From: Chitinophaga oryzae
Lineage (GTDB): Bacteria > Bacteroidota > Bacteroidia > Chitinophagales > Chitinophagaceae
Assembly: GCF_012516375.2 (NCBI RefSeq)
Contig: NZ_CP051204.2
Span: forward strand, 4,154,001 to 4,218,000
Length of the DNA stretch: 64,000 bases
Direction of reading: 5' to 3'
Positions 42,402-53,500 of the stretch are shown one piece after another (the first letter of the stretch is position 1; every line of letters starts with the position of its first letter). The notes below the pieces were generated by a model. It was not told where the DNA came from and did no database searches. It saw only the letters and a program-made list of their open reading frames with translations. The position numbers and the translations under genes are program-made.

Positions 42402-43856
42402 ATGGACAGTACCTTCTGGGAAATACTCAGGAATATATTCGAGACCGGCATTTTTGTTTACGGCGCCGTGCTGCTGGGCACCTATGCCCTGTTAGCGCTG
42501 TTTTCCATCATCGCGGTGCGGGCTTACGCCAAAAAAGGGGAATCTCAGCAGGTAGAGATGCTGCTCAAATCACCGCTGGCGCCGGGCATCACCGTGCTCG
42601 CCCCCGCCTATAACGAAGGCCTGACGATCATCTATAACGTGCGTTCACTCATGACGCTGGTCTATCCCCGTTATGAGATCATCGTCATCAATGACGGCAG
42701 CACGGACAATAGCCTGGAGCAGCTGATCGAGGCTTTTGAGCTCGTGGCGGTGGACTTCGCCTATAACGTGAAGATCCCCACACAGCCGGTGCGTCACGTC
42801 TATAAATCCTCCAATCCGGCTTATGCGCTGCTCACCATTATCGACAAGGTAAATGGTAAAAGCAAGGCTGACGCCGTGAATGCCGGCATTAATGCCGCGT
42901 CGTACGATTACTTTGTATGTACCGATGTGGACTGTATCCTGCACGAACATACGCTGGTGGAGCTTATCAAACCGGTGATGCAGGAACCGCATAAACGTGT
43001 GATTGCCACCGGCGCCACGCTGCGTATCGCCAATTCCTGTGAGTTTGACCAGGGGGTGATGACGCGGATGCGGCCGCCGCGGCAGCTGTTGCCCCGCTTC
43101 CAGGAAGTGGAATATATCCGCGCCTTTGTACTGGGTAAAATGGGGTGGAGCCTGATTAACTGCGTTCCTAATGTGTCCGGCGGCCTCGGGCTGTTTGACA
43201 AGGAAGTGGCTATCCGTTGCGGCGGATATGACTTCAGCTCCTTCGGGGAGGACATGGAACTGATGACCCGTATGTGCCGGTACGCCTGCGACAACAAGAT
43301 CGACTATGCCATCCGGTACGTTCCCCGCACACTCTGCTGGACGGAAGCGCCGGTGACCGTACGCATCTTCGGCCGGCAGCGCACCCGCTGGGCCAGGGGC
43401 CTGGCGCAGCTGATGCATGCACATTTCAGTATGTTTATGCATCCCCGTTATGGCCGTATGGGCATGATTATTTTTCCCTACAACTTCTTTTTCGAGTTGC
43501 TGGCGCCTATCGTGGAGGCTGTAGGTATTGTGTTTTACATTACAGGCGCGGTGCTGGGGCTGATCAACTGGCCCACAGCGGTGCTGCTGCTGTTGTTTAT
43601 ATATACTTATTCCGTGATGATCACCACCCTCGCCATCCTATGGGACCAGCTTACGTTCCGGTACTATAAGAGCTGGCGGGAAGTGATCTATCTCTGCGCC
43701 ACCCCGTTAATGGAGATGTTCCTGTATCACCCGCTGATCGTGTTTTTCTCGCTGCGGGGATATTTTCATTTCCTTACAAAGAAAAAGAGCAGCTGGGGCA
43801 ACATGCAGCGGCGTGGTTTCCAGCAGCAGGCTTCCGGTACTGCCGCTGCCAATTAA
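42402..43856 (+). CDS. GT2 polysaccharide synthase, copy A
   Basis: This is a 484-aa inner-membrane processive glycosyltransferase of the PgaC/YaiP/cellulose-synthase-like group. A N-terminal helix (about 12-38) precedes the GT-A domain with VLAPAYNEG (65-73), INDGSTD (96-102) and CTDVDCIL (about 173-180). The acceptor-side loop is GGLGLFDKE, the Asp pair is GEDMEL and QRTRW (about 326-330) is the QxxRW motif. C-terminal helices span about 355-460. It should polymerise a sugar nucleotide and extrude the chain. The nearly parallel gene at 43881 makes a tandem duplicate. Confidence 0.93.
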   Translation: MDSTFWEILRNIFETGIFVYGAVLLGTYALLALFSIIAVRAYAKKGESQQVEMLLKSPLAPGITVLAPAYNEGLTIIYNVRSLMTLVYPRYEIIVINDGSTDNSLEQLIEAFELVAVDFAYNVKIPTQPVRHVYKSSNPAYALLTIIDKVNGKSKADAVNAGINAASYDYFVCTDVDCILHEHTLVELIKPVMQEPHKRVIATGATLRIANSCEFDQGVMTRMRPPRQLLPRFQEVEYIRAFVLGKMGWSLINCVPNVSGGLGLFDKEVAIRCGGYDFSSFGEDMELMTRMCRYACDNKIDYAIRYVPRTLCWTEAPVTVRIFGRQRTRWARGLAQLMHAHFSMFMHPRYGRMGMIIFPYNFFFELLAPIVEAVGIVFYITGAVLGLINWPTAVLLLLFIYTYSVMITTLAILWDQLTFRYYKSWREVIYLCATPLMEMFLYHPLIVFFSLRGYFHFLTKKKSSWGNMQRRGFQQQASGTAAAN

Positions 43857-43880
43857 TCAGCTTTTAAAACTGCCGATATA

Positions 43881-45377
43881 GTGGAATGGTTTAAAGAATT
43901 TTATGAAGGCTTCATCTTTGTGTTTGGCTGCGTGATGCTGCTGATGTATGCCGTGCTGGCCCTGCTCTCGCTCCGGGGCATCCTTCGTTTCCAGCGCAGC
44001 CATAGTTATGTGGACTATACGAAAATGCTGGACTCTCCCCTGGCGCCCGGCATCTCCGTGATTGCGCCGGCTTACAACGAAGGCGTGACCATCATCTCCA
44101 ACGTGCGCTCCCTGCTGACGCTGGTATATCCCAGATATGAGGTGATCATCATCAACGACGGCAGTACAGACGACACACTCGATAAACTGATCCGTGAATT
44201 TGAATTACAGGAAGTGGATTTCGCCTACAACGAACGGATTAAATCGCAGCCGGTGAAACGTGTCTTCAAGTCAGTCAATAACGTTTACGATAAACTGCTG
44301 GTCATTGACAAGGTAAACGGCAAGAGCAAGGCAGATGCATCCAATGCCGGTATCAACGCCGCGTCGTATGACTACTTTCTCTGTACCGATGTAGACAGTA
44401 TCCTGGAGAAAGACACCCTGTTGCGGCTCATCAAACCTTTTATGGACGAAGAACACCAGCGGATTAAAGCCGTGGGCGATCCCTGTCCGGAGTGCGGTTA
44501 CGTGCATTTCGAGGAAGACAGCGTGCGGGTGATCGCTTCCGGCGCCACACTCCGGCTGGCCAACTCCTGCGAGGTAGACGAAGGGGTGATCACCCGTGTA
44601 AGGCCGCCCCGCCAGTGGCTGCCCCGTTTCCAGGAAATGGAATACATCCGGGCCTATGTGCTCGGCAAAATGGGTTGGAGCCTGATCAACTGCGTACCCA
44701 ACGTATCCGGCGGCCTGGGGCTGTTCGATAAGGAAATAGCTATTAAAGCCGGCGGGTACGACAGCCAGTCCTTCGCAGAAGACATGGACATCGTGACCCG
44801 CATGTGCACCTACATGATCGACAACAAACTGAAATACGCCATCCGGTATATTCCCACCTCCCAGTGCTGGACGGAAGGCCCGCCCAACCTGAAAGTCTTC
44901 GGCCGCCAGCGTACCCGCTGGGGCCGTGGCCTCGCGGAAATCATCACCATGCACCGCAAGGTCCTCTTTCATCCGAGATACAAACAACTGGGACTGGTAG
45001 TGCTGCCCTACAATTTCTTTTTTGAATTCCTGGCGCCCATTATTGAGTTCACCGGCATCCTGTTTTACATCTACCTGATCATCACCGGCCAGATCAACTG
45101 GCATTACGCCCTGATACTACTGCTTTTTGTATACCTGTATTCCGTGATGATCACCACGCTGGCCGTGTGGTGGGACCATATGACCTTCCATTACTATAAG
45201 ACGTGGCGGGAAGTGATAGGGCTTGCCCTGATGGCCTTTTTGGAGCCGTTGTTTTATCATCCGCTGATCGTCTTTTTCGCGTTGAAGGGATATTATTATT
45301 TCCTGACCGGCAAAAAACACTCCTGGGGCAATATGCAGCGCCAGGGCTTTGGCAAAAAGAAAACCGCAAACGCTTAG
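43881..45377 (+). CDS. GT2 polysaccharide synthase, copy B
   Basis: This is a 498-aa paralogue of copy A, starting at GTG 43881 (MEWFKEFYEGF). It shares VIAPAYNEGVT, INDGSTDD, CTDVDSIL, GGLGLFDKE, AEDMDI and QRTRW, with most of the stretch NSCEVDEGVITRVRPPRQ conserved. It differs by an insertion of about 20 residues (about 193-214, DPCPECGYVHFEED) just before the conserved ASGATLRLANS. The insertion contains CPEC, a potential metal-binding or redox pair. The two synthases may form a heteromeric complex, or one may be specialised. It lies 24 bp behind copy A. Confidence 0.93.
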   Translation: MEWFKEFYEGFIFVFGCVMLLMYAVLALLSLRGILRFQRSHSYVDYTKMLDSPLAPGISVIAPAYNEGVTIISNVRSLLTLVYPRYEVIIINDGSTDDTLDKLIREFELQEVDFAYNERIKSQPVKRVFKSVNNVYDKLLVIDKVNGKSKADASNAGINAASYDYFLCTDVDSILEKDTLLRLIKPFMDEEHQRIKAVGDPCPECGYVHFEEDSVRVIASGATLRLANSCEVDEGVITRVRPPRQWLPRFQEMEYIRAYVLGKMGWSLINCVPNVSGGLGLFDKEIAIKAGGYDSQSFAEDMDIVTRMCTYMIDNKLKYAIRYIPTSQCWTEGPPNLKVFGRQRTRWGRGLAEIITMHRKVLFHPRYKQLGLVVLPYNFFFEFLAPIIEFTGILFYIYLIITGQINWHYALILLLFVYLYSVMITTLAVWWDHMTFHYYKTWREVIGLALMAFLEPLFYHPLIVFFALKGYYYFLTGKKHSWGNMQRQGFGKKKTANA

Positions 45378-45394
45378 CACAAACTTTTTTATAG

Positions 45395-48271
45395 ATGAGG
45401 ACACCCGTGTTGAAATATATTTTCCTGATCACCGCCACCGTAGCGGTATTGCCGGCCATGGCCCAAAACAACCGCAAAAGCAGGGCTGCCGAAGCGCTCT
45501 ACGATGACGCCGTCAAAGCCACACGGGCCAAACAATACCCCGAGGCCATCCGCCTCTCCCGTCAGGCGCTGGACCAGCAGCCGGACTTTGTGGACCAGCA
45601 GCTGCTTATGGGCAGGCTGTACCAGCTCACCAACCAGTATGACAGCGCCCGGAAATATATACGGCAGGTGCTGGCCACTGCCCCGCGGTACCGGGATGCC
45701 TATCTGTATGCCATCAATATTGAACTGGCCCAACAACAATACGAGGAAGCCGAATGTTATGCGGATATGGCACTGGGATATTTCAACGGCGACCGTGAGT
45801 TTATGCTGAAGAAACTGGGTGTCATGGATGAAGCCCGCAAGTTTTACCAGGGCAGCAACTACGCCAATACCCTGCTCGACAGGTATGGCACCGACACCGT
45901 CGTGCAGAGGGCCGTCACCGGCCACTTCCTGCTGGCAGGCGCCTACTTCCGTAAAAACAACTACAACAACCTCGCCCGCAGCAATTACGAAAAAGCCCTG
46001 ATGACCGATCCCTCCAACCAGGAGGCGCGGCAGGCACTTACGGGCATAGATATACGCGATAATAACTACAGCGCCGCGCTGGAACGGATAGAAGCCGAAC
46101 TGGCGAGCCACCCCAACGCCTACGATTTACTGATGACCAAGCTGGAGATACTGCGGGAAATGCACCGTTATCCGGAAGCGATCAGCCACCTGGAAAATAT
46201 TGTCAAGCGCTTTCCGGGAGATAATAAAGCCCGCAGCCAGCAGGTGCCGCTACGCATGGAAGCTGCCGCCTATTATACCAACACCGATCCTTACGCGCTT
46301 TATCAAAGCATACTGGAAAAGCATCCCGGCAATCCGGAAGCGCTACAGAAACTGATCGGGCTGAGCATGTCCCGCGGCGCCTACCGGGAAGCGCTGAACT
46401 GGATCAACCTCGGCCTGAAAAGTCACCCGGACGATCTCCGGCTACTGGGCCTGAAAGCAGATATGCTGGAAAGCGACCGCAAATACACCGAGGCTGCCAT
46501 GCTATCAGAGAAGCTGCTGCAACGCCAGCCAGCCAATGCCACCGAACGGGAACGCCTAGGGCGCCTTTACCTTGCCAGCGGACGGGAATATCTCGCCCAG
46601 CAGCAATACCCCGAAGCGCTTCTGCAATTTGAAAACGCCCTGCGTACCACTCCCGGCGACACCACGGCCCCCGACCTGCTGGCCAATACCTACCTGCTGC
46701 AGAAAAAGCCTGCGCAGGCGCTTGCCGTCCTTGACCGGGCTTTGCAACAACATCCCGGCAACGCGCGTTTCCTGCTGAAGAAAGCCAACATACTGGCGGA
46801 CACGGGACAGTACGATCAGGCGACAGCCATCCTGGAATCGTTGCTGCAACGCCATCCGGTAGACGGGCAGTACTCCGCTTTACTACAGGACATTCATCTC
46901 AGCGCCGGCAGGATACTGCTGCAAAACGAAGAATACGAACAAGCTAAAAGACAGTTCCAGGCCGTACTTGCACTGCAGCCAGGCCACCCGGAAGCGCTGC
47001 AGTACCTCGTCAACGCCGAAAGCGCCATGCAACAGCCAGACAGCGCATTGTCCTGGCTGGACCAGGCGTTGGCTCGCGATCCACATAACCGCGAACTGCT
47101 GTTTAAAAAGGCCGGCATCCTCAGTATGCAACAGCAGTATACTGCCGCCGGTGCTATACTCGACAGCCTTCGTCAGCAATACCCTTTTACCGTAAAATAC
47201 CGTAACGCCTATACGGACAACCTGCTGGCTGCAGGAACTGCCGCCCGGAGAAACCAGCAGCCTGACAGCGCGCTGCAAACCTTCCGGCAGGTACTGGCCA
47301 TCAACAGGAAAGATTCCGCCGCCTTGTTATATACCATCAACCTGTACAACGGCAAAGGCGCCTATGACAGCGCGCTGGCGTATGCCAACCAGGGCCTCCG
47401 GTATTACCCGGACAATCCGGCGTTCCTGGAAAAACGGGTCATCACGCTCGAAAACAAAAAAGATTTCTCCGCCGCCTCGCTGGCTGCAGACTCGCTGTTG
47501 CGCTACAGTAATACCACCGCGCATATCGACTATGCCGACTACCTGCGGAGCAAGACGCTGAAAAACCAGTTCGGCCTGTTCTTCCTGCGCTCCAGCTACG
47601 ACTATGGCACCAGCCGCTGGTACAATATCGCCACCGCCGAATACCGGCGTTTCATCAAACGGGGCAGCTATGCCGTACGCCTTAACTATGGCGGACGAGC
47701 GGCCGAAGGCACCGGCATTATGGGAGAAGCGGAACTATACTACACCCATTCCCGCCGTACCTATTCGTACGCCCTTGCCAGTTATGCCAATTCGGACGTG
47801 TTCCCCACCGCACGCCTGGCTTATTCTATCTTCCACACGTTTGGCAAAAGCTTTGAAGCAGAACTGGGAGGCCGCTACCTGAAGACCGACAGCGCAGACA
47901 TCTACTCCGGCGTGGTATCCCTCGCCAACCGGTTTCATGATTTTTATGTGAACTTCCGGGCTTATTTCATCAGTGACCAACCCAATTTTTATACTTCCTT
48001 TAACCTGACGACCCGTTACTATATGAACAGGGACCAGGACTACCTGTCGCTCATTGCGGGGCTGGGAACCTCTCCGGATGACCGCAGCCGCCTGGTGCAG
48101 TTCCCGCAGTTGTCAGGGTTGCTGACCCGCAGCGTGGGCGCCGGTTACCAGAAAACAGTCCGGTACCGCACCACCCTGGGGCTGTATGGCACCTGGATCA
48201 ACCAGAAAATCAGTCCTACCATTTTTCAGAACCAGTACGATATCTTTGTAACGGTACAACGAAAATTCTAA
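45395..48271 (+). CDS. TPR and YaiO-type outer-membrane exporter
   Basis: This is a 958-aa exported protein. The signal peptide ends near residue 24 (PAMAQNN). About 18 tetratricopeptide-like repeats fill residues 35-710 (YDSARKYIRQVLATAPRYRD, YPEALLQFENALRTTPGDTT and others). The final 250 residues form a YaiO-type barrel (SSYDYGTSRWYNIATAEYRR, VQRKF at the end). The plan matches PgaA/BcsC-type exporters, in which a periplasmic TPR superhelix guides the polysaccharide to an outer-membrane pore. It begins 17 bp after the second synthase, which fits export of that product. Confidence 0.9.
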   Translation: MRTPVLKYIFLITATVAVLPAMAQNNRKSRAAEALYDDAVKATRAKQYPEAIRLSRQALDQQPDFVDQQLLMGRLYQLTNQYDSARKYIRQVLATAPRYRDAYLYAINIELAQQQYEEAECYADMALGYFNGDREFMLKKLGVMDEARKFYQGSNYANTLLDRYGTDTVVQRAVTGHFLLAGAYFRKNNYNNLARSNYEKALMTDPSNQEARQALTGIDIRDNNYSAALERIEAELASHPNAYDLLMTKLEILREMHRYPEAISHLENIVKRFPGDNKARSQQVPLRMEAAAYYTNTDPYALYQSILEKHPGNPEALQKLIGLSMSRGAYREALNWINLGLKSHPDDLRLLGLKADMLESDRKYTEAAMLSEKLLQRQPANATERERLGRLYLASGREYLAQQQYPEALLQFENALRTTPGDTTAPDLLANTYLLQKKPAQALAVLDRALQQHPGNARFLLKKANILADTGQYDQATAILESLLQRHPVDGQYSALLQDIHLSAGRILLQNEEYEQAKRQFQAVLALQPGHPEALQYLVNAESAMQQPDSALSWLDQALARDPHNRELLFKKAGILSMQQQYTAAGAILDSLRQQYPFTVKYRNAYTDNLLAAGTAARRNQQPDSALQTFRQVLAINRKDSAALLYTINLYNGKGAYDSALAYANQGLRYYPDNPAFLEKRVITLENKKDFSAASLAADSLLRYSNTTAHIDYADYLRSKTLKNQFGLFFLRSSYDYGTSRWYNIATAEYRRFIKRGSYAVRLNYGGRAAEGTGIMGEAELYYTHSRRTYSYALASYANSDVFPTARLAYSIFHTFGKSFEAELGGRYLKTDSADIYSGVVSLANRFHDFYVNFRAYFISDQPNFYTSFNLTTRYYMNRDQDYLSLIAGLGTSPDDRSRLVQFPQLSGLLTRSVGAGYQKTVRYRTTLGLYGTWINQKISPTIFQNQYDIFVTVQRKF

Positions 48272-48279
48272 CCACTTTT

Positions 48280-50544
48280 ATGCACAGGACGATGACATAT
48301 TTTCTATACATCATGACGCTGTTGGGTTATGGCTGCCAGTCTTTTACCGGCGGCGATATTGCGCTGGTATCGGGCGGTAAAAGCAATTATGTGATCGTAT
48401 TGCCTGCCGATGCCGGCAAAAACGACCAGCATGCCGCAGCGGTACTGAAGGAGTATGTAAAAAGGATGTCCGGCGCTACGCTGAACATCGTCAATGAGCA
48501 CACCTTAAAGGATAAAGACCAGCCGGCGATTTACATCGGCCATACCGATCATGCCGCCAATATCAATACCGGCAAAATAAAGCCGGAAGGTTTTATGCTG
48601 GCGACCGATGCGCGCGATGTGTATATTATCGGCGGCAGTGGCAAAGGGGTGGTATACGGCGTATATACCCTGCTGGAGCAGTATCTCGGCTGCCGCAAAT
48701 ACAGCCAGGCGCCGGCCACGGTGCCTGCCACCAAAGATATACGCGTGCCGGCACAGCTCCACGACCTGCAGGAGCCGGCTTTCACCTATCGGGAAACCTA
48801 CTACCCCGCCGCCTTTGACAATGAATACCTCGAATGGCACAAGCTGCATCGTTTTGAAGACCTTTGGGGACTGTGGGGCCATTCGTTCTTTAAACTGATT
48901 CCGCCCCGCAGCTGGTTTGCCGCGCACCCGGAATACTTTGCCATGGTGAAAGGCATACGGCAGCCTACGCAGCTGTGCCTCAGCAATGAAGCCGTTTTCC
49001 GCCTGGTGGTGGATTCGCTGCGTAAAGCCATCGCCGGCAATCCTGATGCCATGTATTGGTCCGTTTCCCAGGAAGATGGCGGCGGATACTGTACCTGCGA
49101 TCTTTGCCGCCAGGTGGACGCCGAAGAAGGTGGTCCCTCCGGCTCGCTGATTCGTTTTGTGAACAAAGTGGCCGCACAGTTTCCGGAGCAGCAGTTTACC
49201 ACGCTTTCCTACCTGTATTCCTCCAAACCGCCGCTACGCACAAAGCCTGCTGCCAATGTGATCATCATGCTCAGCTCTATTGACGCACTGCGGCAGGAGC
49301 CACTGAGCAAGATCCCGTCTGCAGCCGGTTTCCGTAAAAACCTGGAAGCCTGGGGTACGGTTACCTCCCGCCTGTTCGTATGGGACTATACCACGCAGTT
49401 CACCAACTACCTGGCGCCTTTTCCGGACTATCCGCATCTGCGGCCCAACCTGCAATACTTTTCCGATCAGAAAGTGAGCGGGGTTTTTTCTCAGGGCAGC
49501 GGCGATACGCACAGCGACATGGCAGCGTACAACGCCTATGTGCAGGCGAAGTACCTGTGGAATCCCAGGACGGATGCAGACAAAGTGCAGGATGACTTCT
49601 TACAGGGATATTATGGGAAGGCCGGTAAAAACATACGGCAATATATAGACGCACTGACGTCCACACTACAACAAACGCACGCCGCGCTTGATATCTACGG
49701 AAACCCTGTCACCAACCACCGGGACTATCTTTCGCCGCTGGCGATTGACAAATACAGTCGTCTGCTCGACAAGGCGGAAGCCGCGGCGGAAGGACAGCCT
49801 GAGCTGTTAAAACGCGTATATGCGGCACGGTTACCCCTGGAATATACGGTGCTGCAACAGGCCCGCTTTTTCGGGACAGAGCCACATGGTTATCTCGACG
49901 CTAACGGCAGGGAATATACGGTAAATCCGCGCTGGCCGGAGCGGGTGCGGAAATTTACGGCTCTCTGCAAGGAAGCGGGCGTCACTGCGCTGGCTGAAGG
50001 CGGCGTTAGCCCTGAAGGTTACCAGCAGGAATGGGACAGCCTATTTGCCCGCAAGTGGGTCAGCAGCCTGGCATTCAGGGCGCAGGTATCGCTGGTGAAT
50101 CCGCCGCCGCCTGAGTTTCCGGGTAAAGGGGCGCAGACGCTTACCGATGGACTGGAAGGCGGCAAAGATTTCAGCCTCAACTGGCTGTACCTGTATGGAA
50201 AGGACCTCGTAGCAGTCATTGACCTGGGTGCTGCCAAACCGGTCAATACTGTCTTTATGCATTTTCTGCTGGATGCCCGGCATTATATTTTCAGTCCGTC
50301 CCGCGTAACAGTGGCGGTGTCTGAAGACGGCGCCCATTTTACGGACGCAGGTGAGCAGGTCATTACGCCCTTACAGGGAGAAGACTATGATGTAAAAAAT
50401 ATACCGGTTTCTTTCCGGTTAACGGGAAAGGCTGTACGCTATATCCGCGTGACCGGCGTTTGTCCGACGGAAATCCCCGTATGGCGGGAAGCTCCGGAAA
50501 CTAAACGGCCGGCTATCTGTTGTGATGAAATTTATGTACAGTAA
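48280..50544 (+). CDS. DUF4838 domain lipoprotein, probable glycan-acting enzyme
   Basis: This is a 754-aa exported protein with a lipobox (MTLLGYGC, Cys about 19). The N-terminal part (about 30-150) resembles the alpha-glucuronidase N-terminal domain (KEYVKRMSGATLNIV, GVYTLLEQYLGCRKY). It is followed by a DUF4838 TIM-barrel-like region (about 170-450, WSVSQEDGGGYCTCDLCRQV). A C-terminal discoidin/CBM32-like domain (about 625-754, VNTVFMHFLLDARHYIFSPS) completes it. Its place at the end of the exopolysaccharide operon, where PgaB stands in other systems, suggests trimming or modification of the polymer. Reaction and substrate are not known. Its stop is 2 bp from the convergent kinase stop. 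Confidence 0.82.
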   Translation: MHRTMTYFLYIMTLLGYGCQSFTGGDIALVSGGKSNYVIVLPADAGKNDQHAAAVLKEYVKRMSGATLNIVNEHTLKDKDQPAIYIGHTDHAANINTGKIKPEGFMLATDARDVYIIGGSGKGVVYGVYTLLEQYLGCRKYSQAPATVPATKDIRVPAQLHDLQEPAFTYRETYYPAAFDNEYLEWHKLHRFEDLWGLWGHSFFKLIPPRSWFAAHPEYFAMVKGIRQPTQLCLSNEAVFRLVVDSLRKAIAGNPDAMYWSVSQEDGGGYCTCDLCRQVDAEEGGPSGSLIRFVNKVAAQFPEQQFTTLSYLYSSKPPLRTKPAANVIIMLSSIDALRQEPLSKIPSAAGFRKNLEAWGTVTSRLFVWDYTTQFTNYLAPFPDYPHLRPNLQYFSDQKVSGVFSQGSGDTHSDMAAYNAYVQAKYLWNPRTDADKVQDDFLQGYYGKAGKNIRQYIDALTSTLQQTHAALDIYGNPVTNHRDYLSPLAIDKYSRLLDKAEAAAEGQPELLKRVYAARLPLEYTVLQQARFFGTEPHGYLDANGREYTVNPRWPERVRKFTALCKEAGVTALAEGGVSPEGYQQEWDSLFARKWVSSLAFRAQVSLVNPPPPEFPGKGAQTLTDGLEGGKDFSLNWLYLYGKDLVAVIDLGAAKPVNTVFMHFLLDARHYIFSPSRVTVAVSEDGAHFTDAGEQVITPLQGEDYDVKNIPVSFRLTGKAVRYIRVTGVCPTEIPVWREAPETKRPAICCDEIYVQ

Positions 50545-50546
50545 TA

Positions 50547-53500
50547 TCAGGGCAGCTGGTCCAGCGCCAGCTGCACCGCTACAATAGCTTTATCCAGCTC
50601 TGTTGCCAATACCTGCAGCTGTTCCGTTGTAACACCGTTCGTCTCTGTGTCCCGGATTGCTTTTTCCAGCCCTGTCAAACCTGCGTAGGTGGTTACACTC
50701 CGCATACTGTGGCATATCTCCCTGATCCTTTTGGGATGCTGGCTCATGTCCTGTCCCGTTATTTCCGCTTTCACTGATTTACAGTCCCCCAGCAACAGGG
50801 AGAGTGTTTCGCGCAGCAACGGGTCTTGCTTTGTATCGCTGCCCAGGTAGCCCATGAGCACGGAAAGGTCCAGTGGCCGGACGCCTGCAGCTTCTATCCC
50901 GGCCGGTTCGTCACCCGTCCCCCATTTGTTGACCAGCGCGAGTATTTCATCTTCCACGAAAGGCTTGGAGAGAAAGTCATCCATCCCGGCGGCGATGCAT
51001 CTTTCGCGTTCGCCTTTGGTGTTGCCGGCAGTGAGTGCCACAATGGGAGTATGTTTCTCCGGAAACAGTTCCCTGATACGACGGGTGGCATCATACCCGT
51101 CCATTTCGGGCATCTGTATGTCCATGAACACGAGGTCCGGTTGTTCGCTCATATAGAGCTCCACCGCTTCCAGGCCGGTTTTTGCCTCCACAATGGTAGC
51201 CATGGGCACAGACCGGGTAATGATGGCTTTAATCAACAGCATATTGACGCTATTGTCTTCCGCCAGCAATACTTTTAACGACGTGCGCTCCGGTTGCAGC
51301 TTTTGGGTTGTTGCCCCTGCAATATCGGTCTGATCGGAATTTTTCAATGACAGGTGTGCCAGTGCGTTGTACAGGTCCTGCATTTTAACGGGTTTCACCA
51401 GCCGTTGTTCCACTTTCAGTTCTTCACATACCCGTTGTACCGTTTCATCATCTGAAGAGCTGTACAACAATACGACCGGCGTCCAGGTACCCAGCTGGTC
51501 GGCCATCTGCCGCATTTTACGGAGTGTTTCCAGGCCATCCATCACCGGCATGTGATAGTCCATCAGCACGGCGTCGTACGTGCGCCCTTCCATGAGCAGC
51601 TGCAGTGCTTCAAAGCCACTGCGGGCCATGTCGGTTTCAATACCTTTCAGCAACAGCATCTGTTGCAGGATGGTGCGGTTATGTTCATTATCATCCGTCA
51701 CCAGCACTTTTTTTACCGCCTCGATATGCTGCCAGGTTACCGGTGGTCCGTCGGCTGTTTCCACGGTTATTTCAAAAAAGAAAGTACTTCCTTCACCGGG
51801 GATGCTTTCCACCTGCAACCGGCTGTTCATCAACCCCAGCAGCTTGTTGGAGATGGTAAGGCCCAACCCGGTGCCACCATATCTTTTGGTGATGGATATA
51901 TCTTCCTGGGAGAAGGCTTCAAAGATTTTTTCCTGCCGCTCTTTGCGGATGCCGATACCGGTGTCTGACACCTCGAAACGAATGGTGCGATAGAGTTCAG
52001 CATTCGCCGGTGAAACGGGGTAAATCTTCAGGCCGACCTCCCCTTTCTCCGTGAATTTGACGGCATTGGAAAGGAGGTTGACCAATATTTGTTTCAGCCG
52101 CAGCTGGTCAGTCCAGATGAACCGGGGCAGGTCCGCGGACACGTCATAGATCATTTCCAGGCCTTTGCTCTGCGCCTGGAACTTTACCATGTCGCTCACC
52201 TGGCTGCTGACTTCGAAGATGTCCTGTTTCTGGATATCCAGTTCCAGTTTACCGGCTTCGATCTTCGAGAAGTCGAGGATATCGTTGATGATATTCAGGA
52301 GGGTGCTGGCGCTCTGGTTAACGATAGAGAGGTATTGATGCTGCACTTCGTTGAGCCGTGTTTTCAGTACGAGGTCAGTAAACCCGATGATACCATTCAG
52401 CGGGGTCCTGATCTCATGGCTCATATTGGCCAGGAATTCCGATTTGGCCACGCTGGCCTGTTCCGCCAGCTGTTTGGCTTGTTGCAGTTCTTCCTGGTGC
52501 ATTGCGTTGGCCGTTACGTCTTCCGTCAGGATGGTGATCCCGCCTACGCCGCCGTCATGATAAAACCACGGCCTTACTTCCCAGTGCAGGTGCTGGTCGT
52601 GCTCCCATCCAGGCGGCCGCCAGATGAATTCGCCGTTCTTGTCCACCTTACCGGCCAGCGTGTCGCGGTAGATCTGTTTGAATCCCGCGGGGATATTGGG
52701 CAACAGGTCATAGACCATTTTACCATACAGTTGCTGCCCCGTTAGCTGATTGTCTTCCTGCCATGCATTACTATAGGCGATAATACGAAGCCGTTTATCC
52801 AGCATCACCACCGCTGCGGGAGTATGTTTCACAAAAGCGGAAAGCTTGGCTTTTTCATCGAGCAGCAGCTGCTCCGCTTTTTTTCTGTCTGTGATATCAG
52901 TAGCAATATGAAGATAGCCGGTGAGTTCATTGTTCATGTTGTGGATAGCGGAAATGACGAGCGACACGTTCACCGCAGAGCCGTTTTTCCGGATGTAGGT
53001 CCATTCCTGCTGTGCGCCGGGGCGCTGACCAGCCGCTGCTTCGGCAAATACCTCCACAGGGCTCACGCCTTTGGCCGCCGCTCTTTCCGACAGTTCCGCC
53101 GGCTCATGGAAAGCGACCGGTGTTTGTTTGCCGACCATTTCACGGGAGGAATATCCCAGCAGGTTTTCCGCACCGCTGTTAAACAAGGTAATGGTGCCGT
53201 CTAACGCTGTCGCGATGACGCTGACGTCGGTGGCCGACTGCAGGATGTCTTCCAGCAGTTTGCGCGACCGTTGTATTTCTTCTTCCAGCCGCTTTTGGCG
53301 GTCGATGTCCTGGAAGGTGCCATATAGCCGGATACATTTGCCGTCTTTGAATTCAGGGCTGCCGATAGAACGGACCCAGATATCTCTGCCTTTGGCGGTG
53401 ACGATCTCCAGTTCAATATCCCAGGGTTCATTAAACTCAATCCCTCTGTTGACGGCATTCTCAATGACCGTGCGATGGGGTTCTTTGTAAAACTCCAGCG

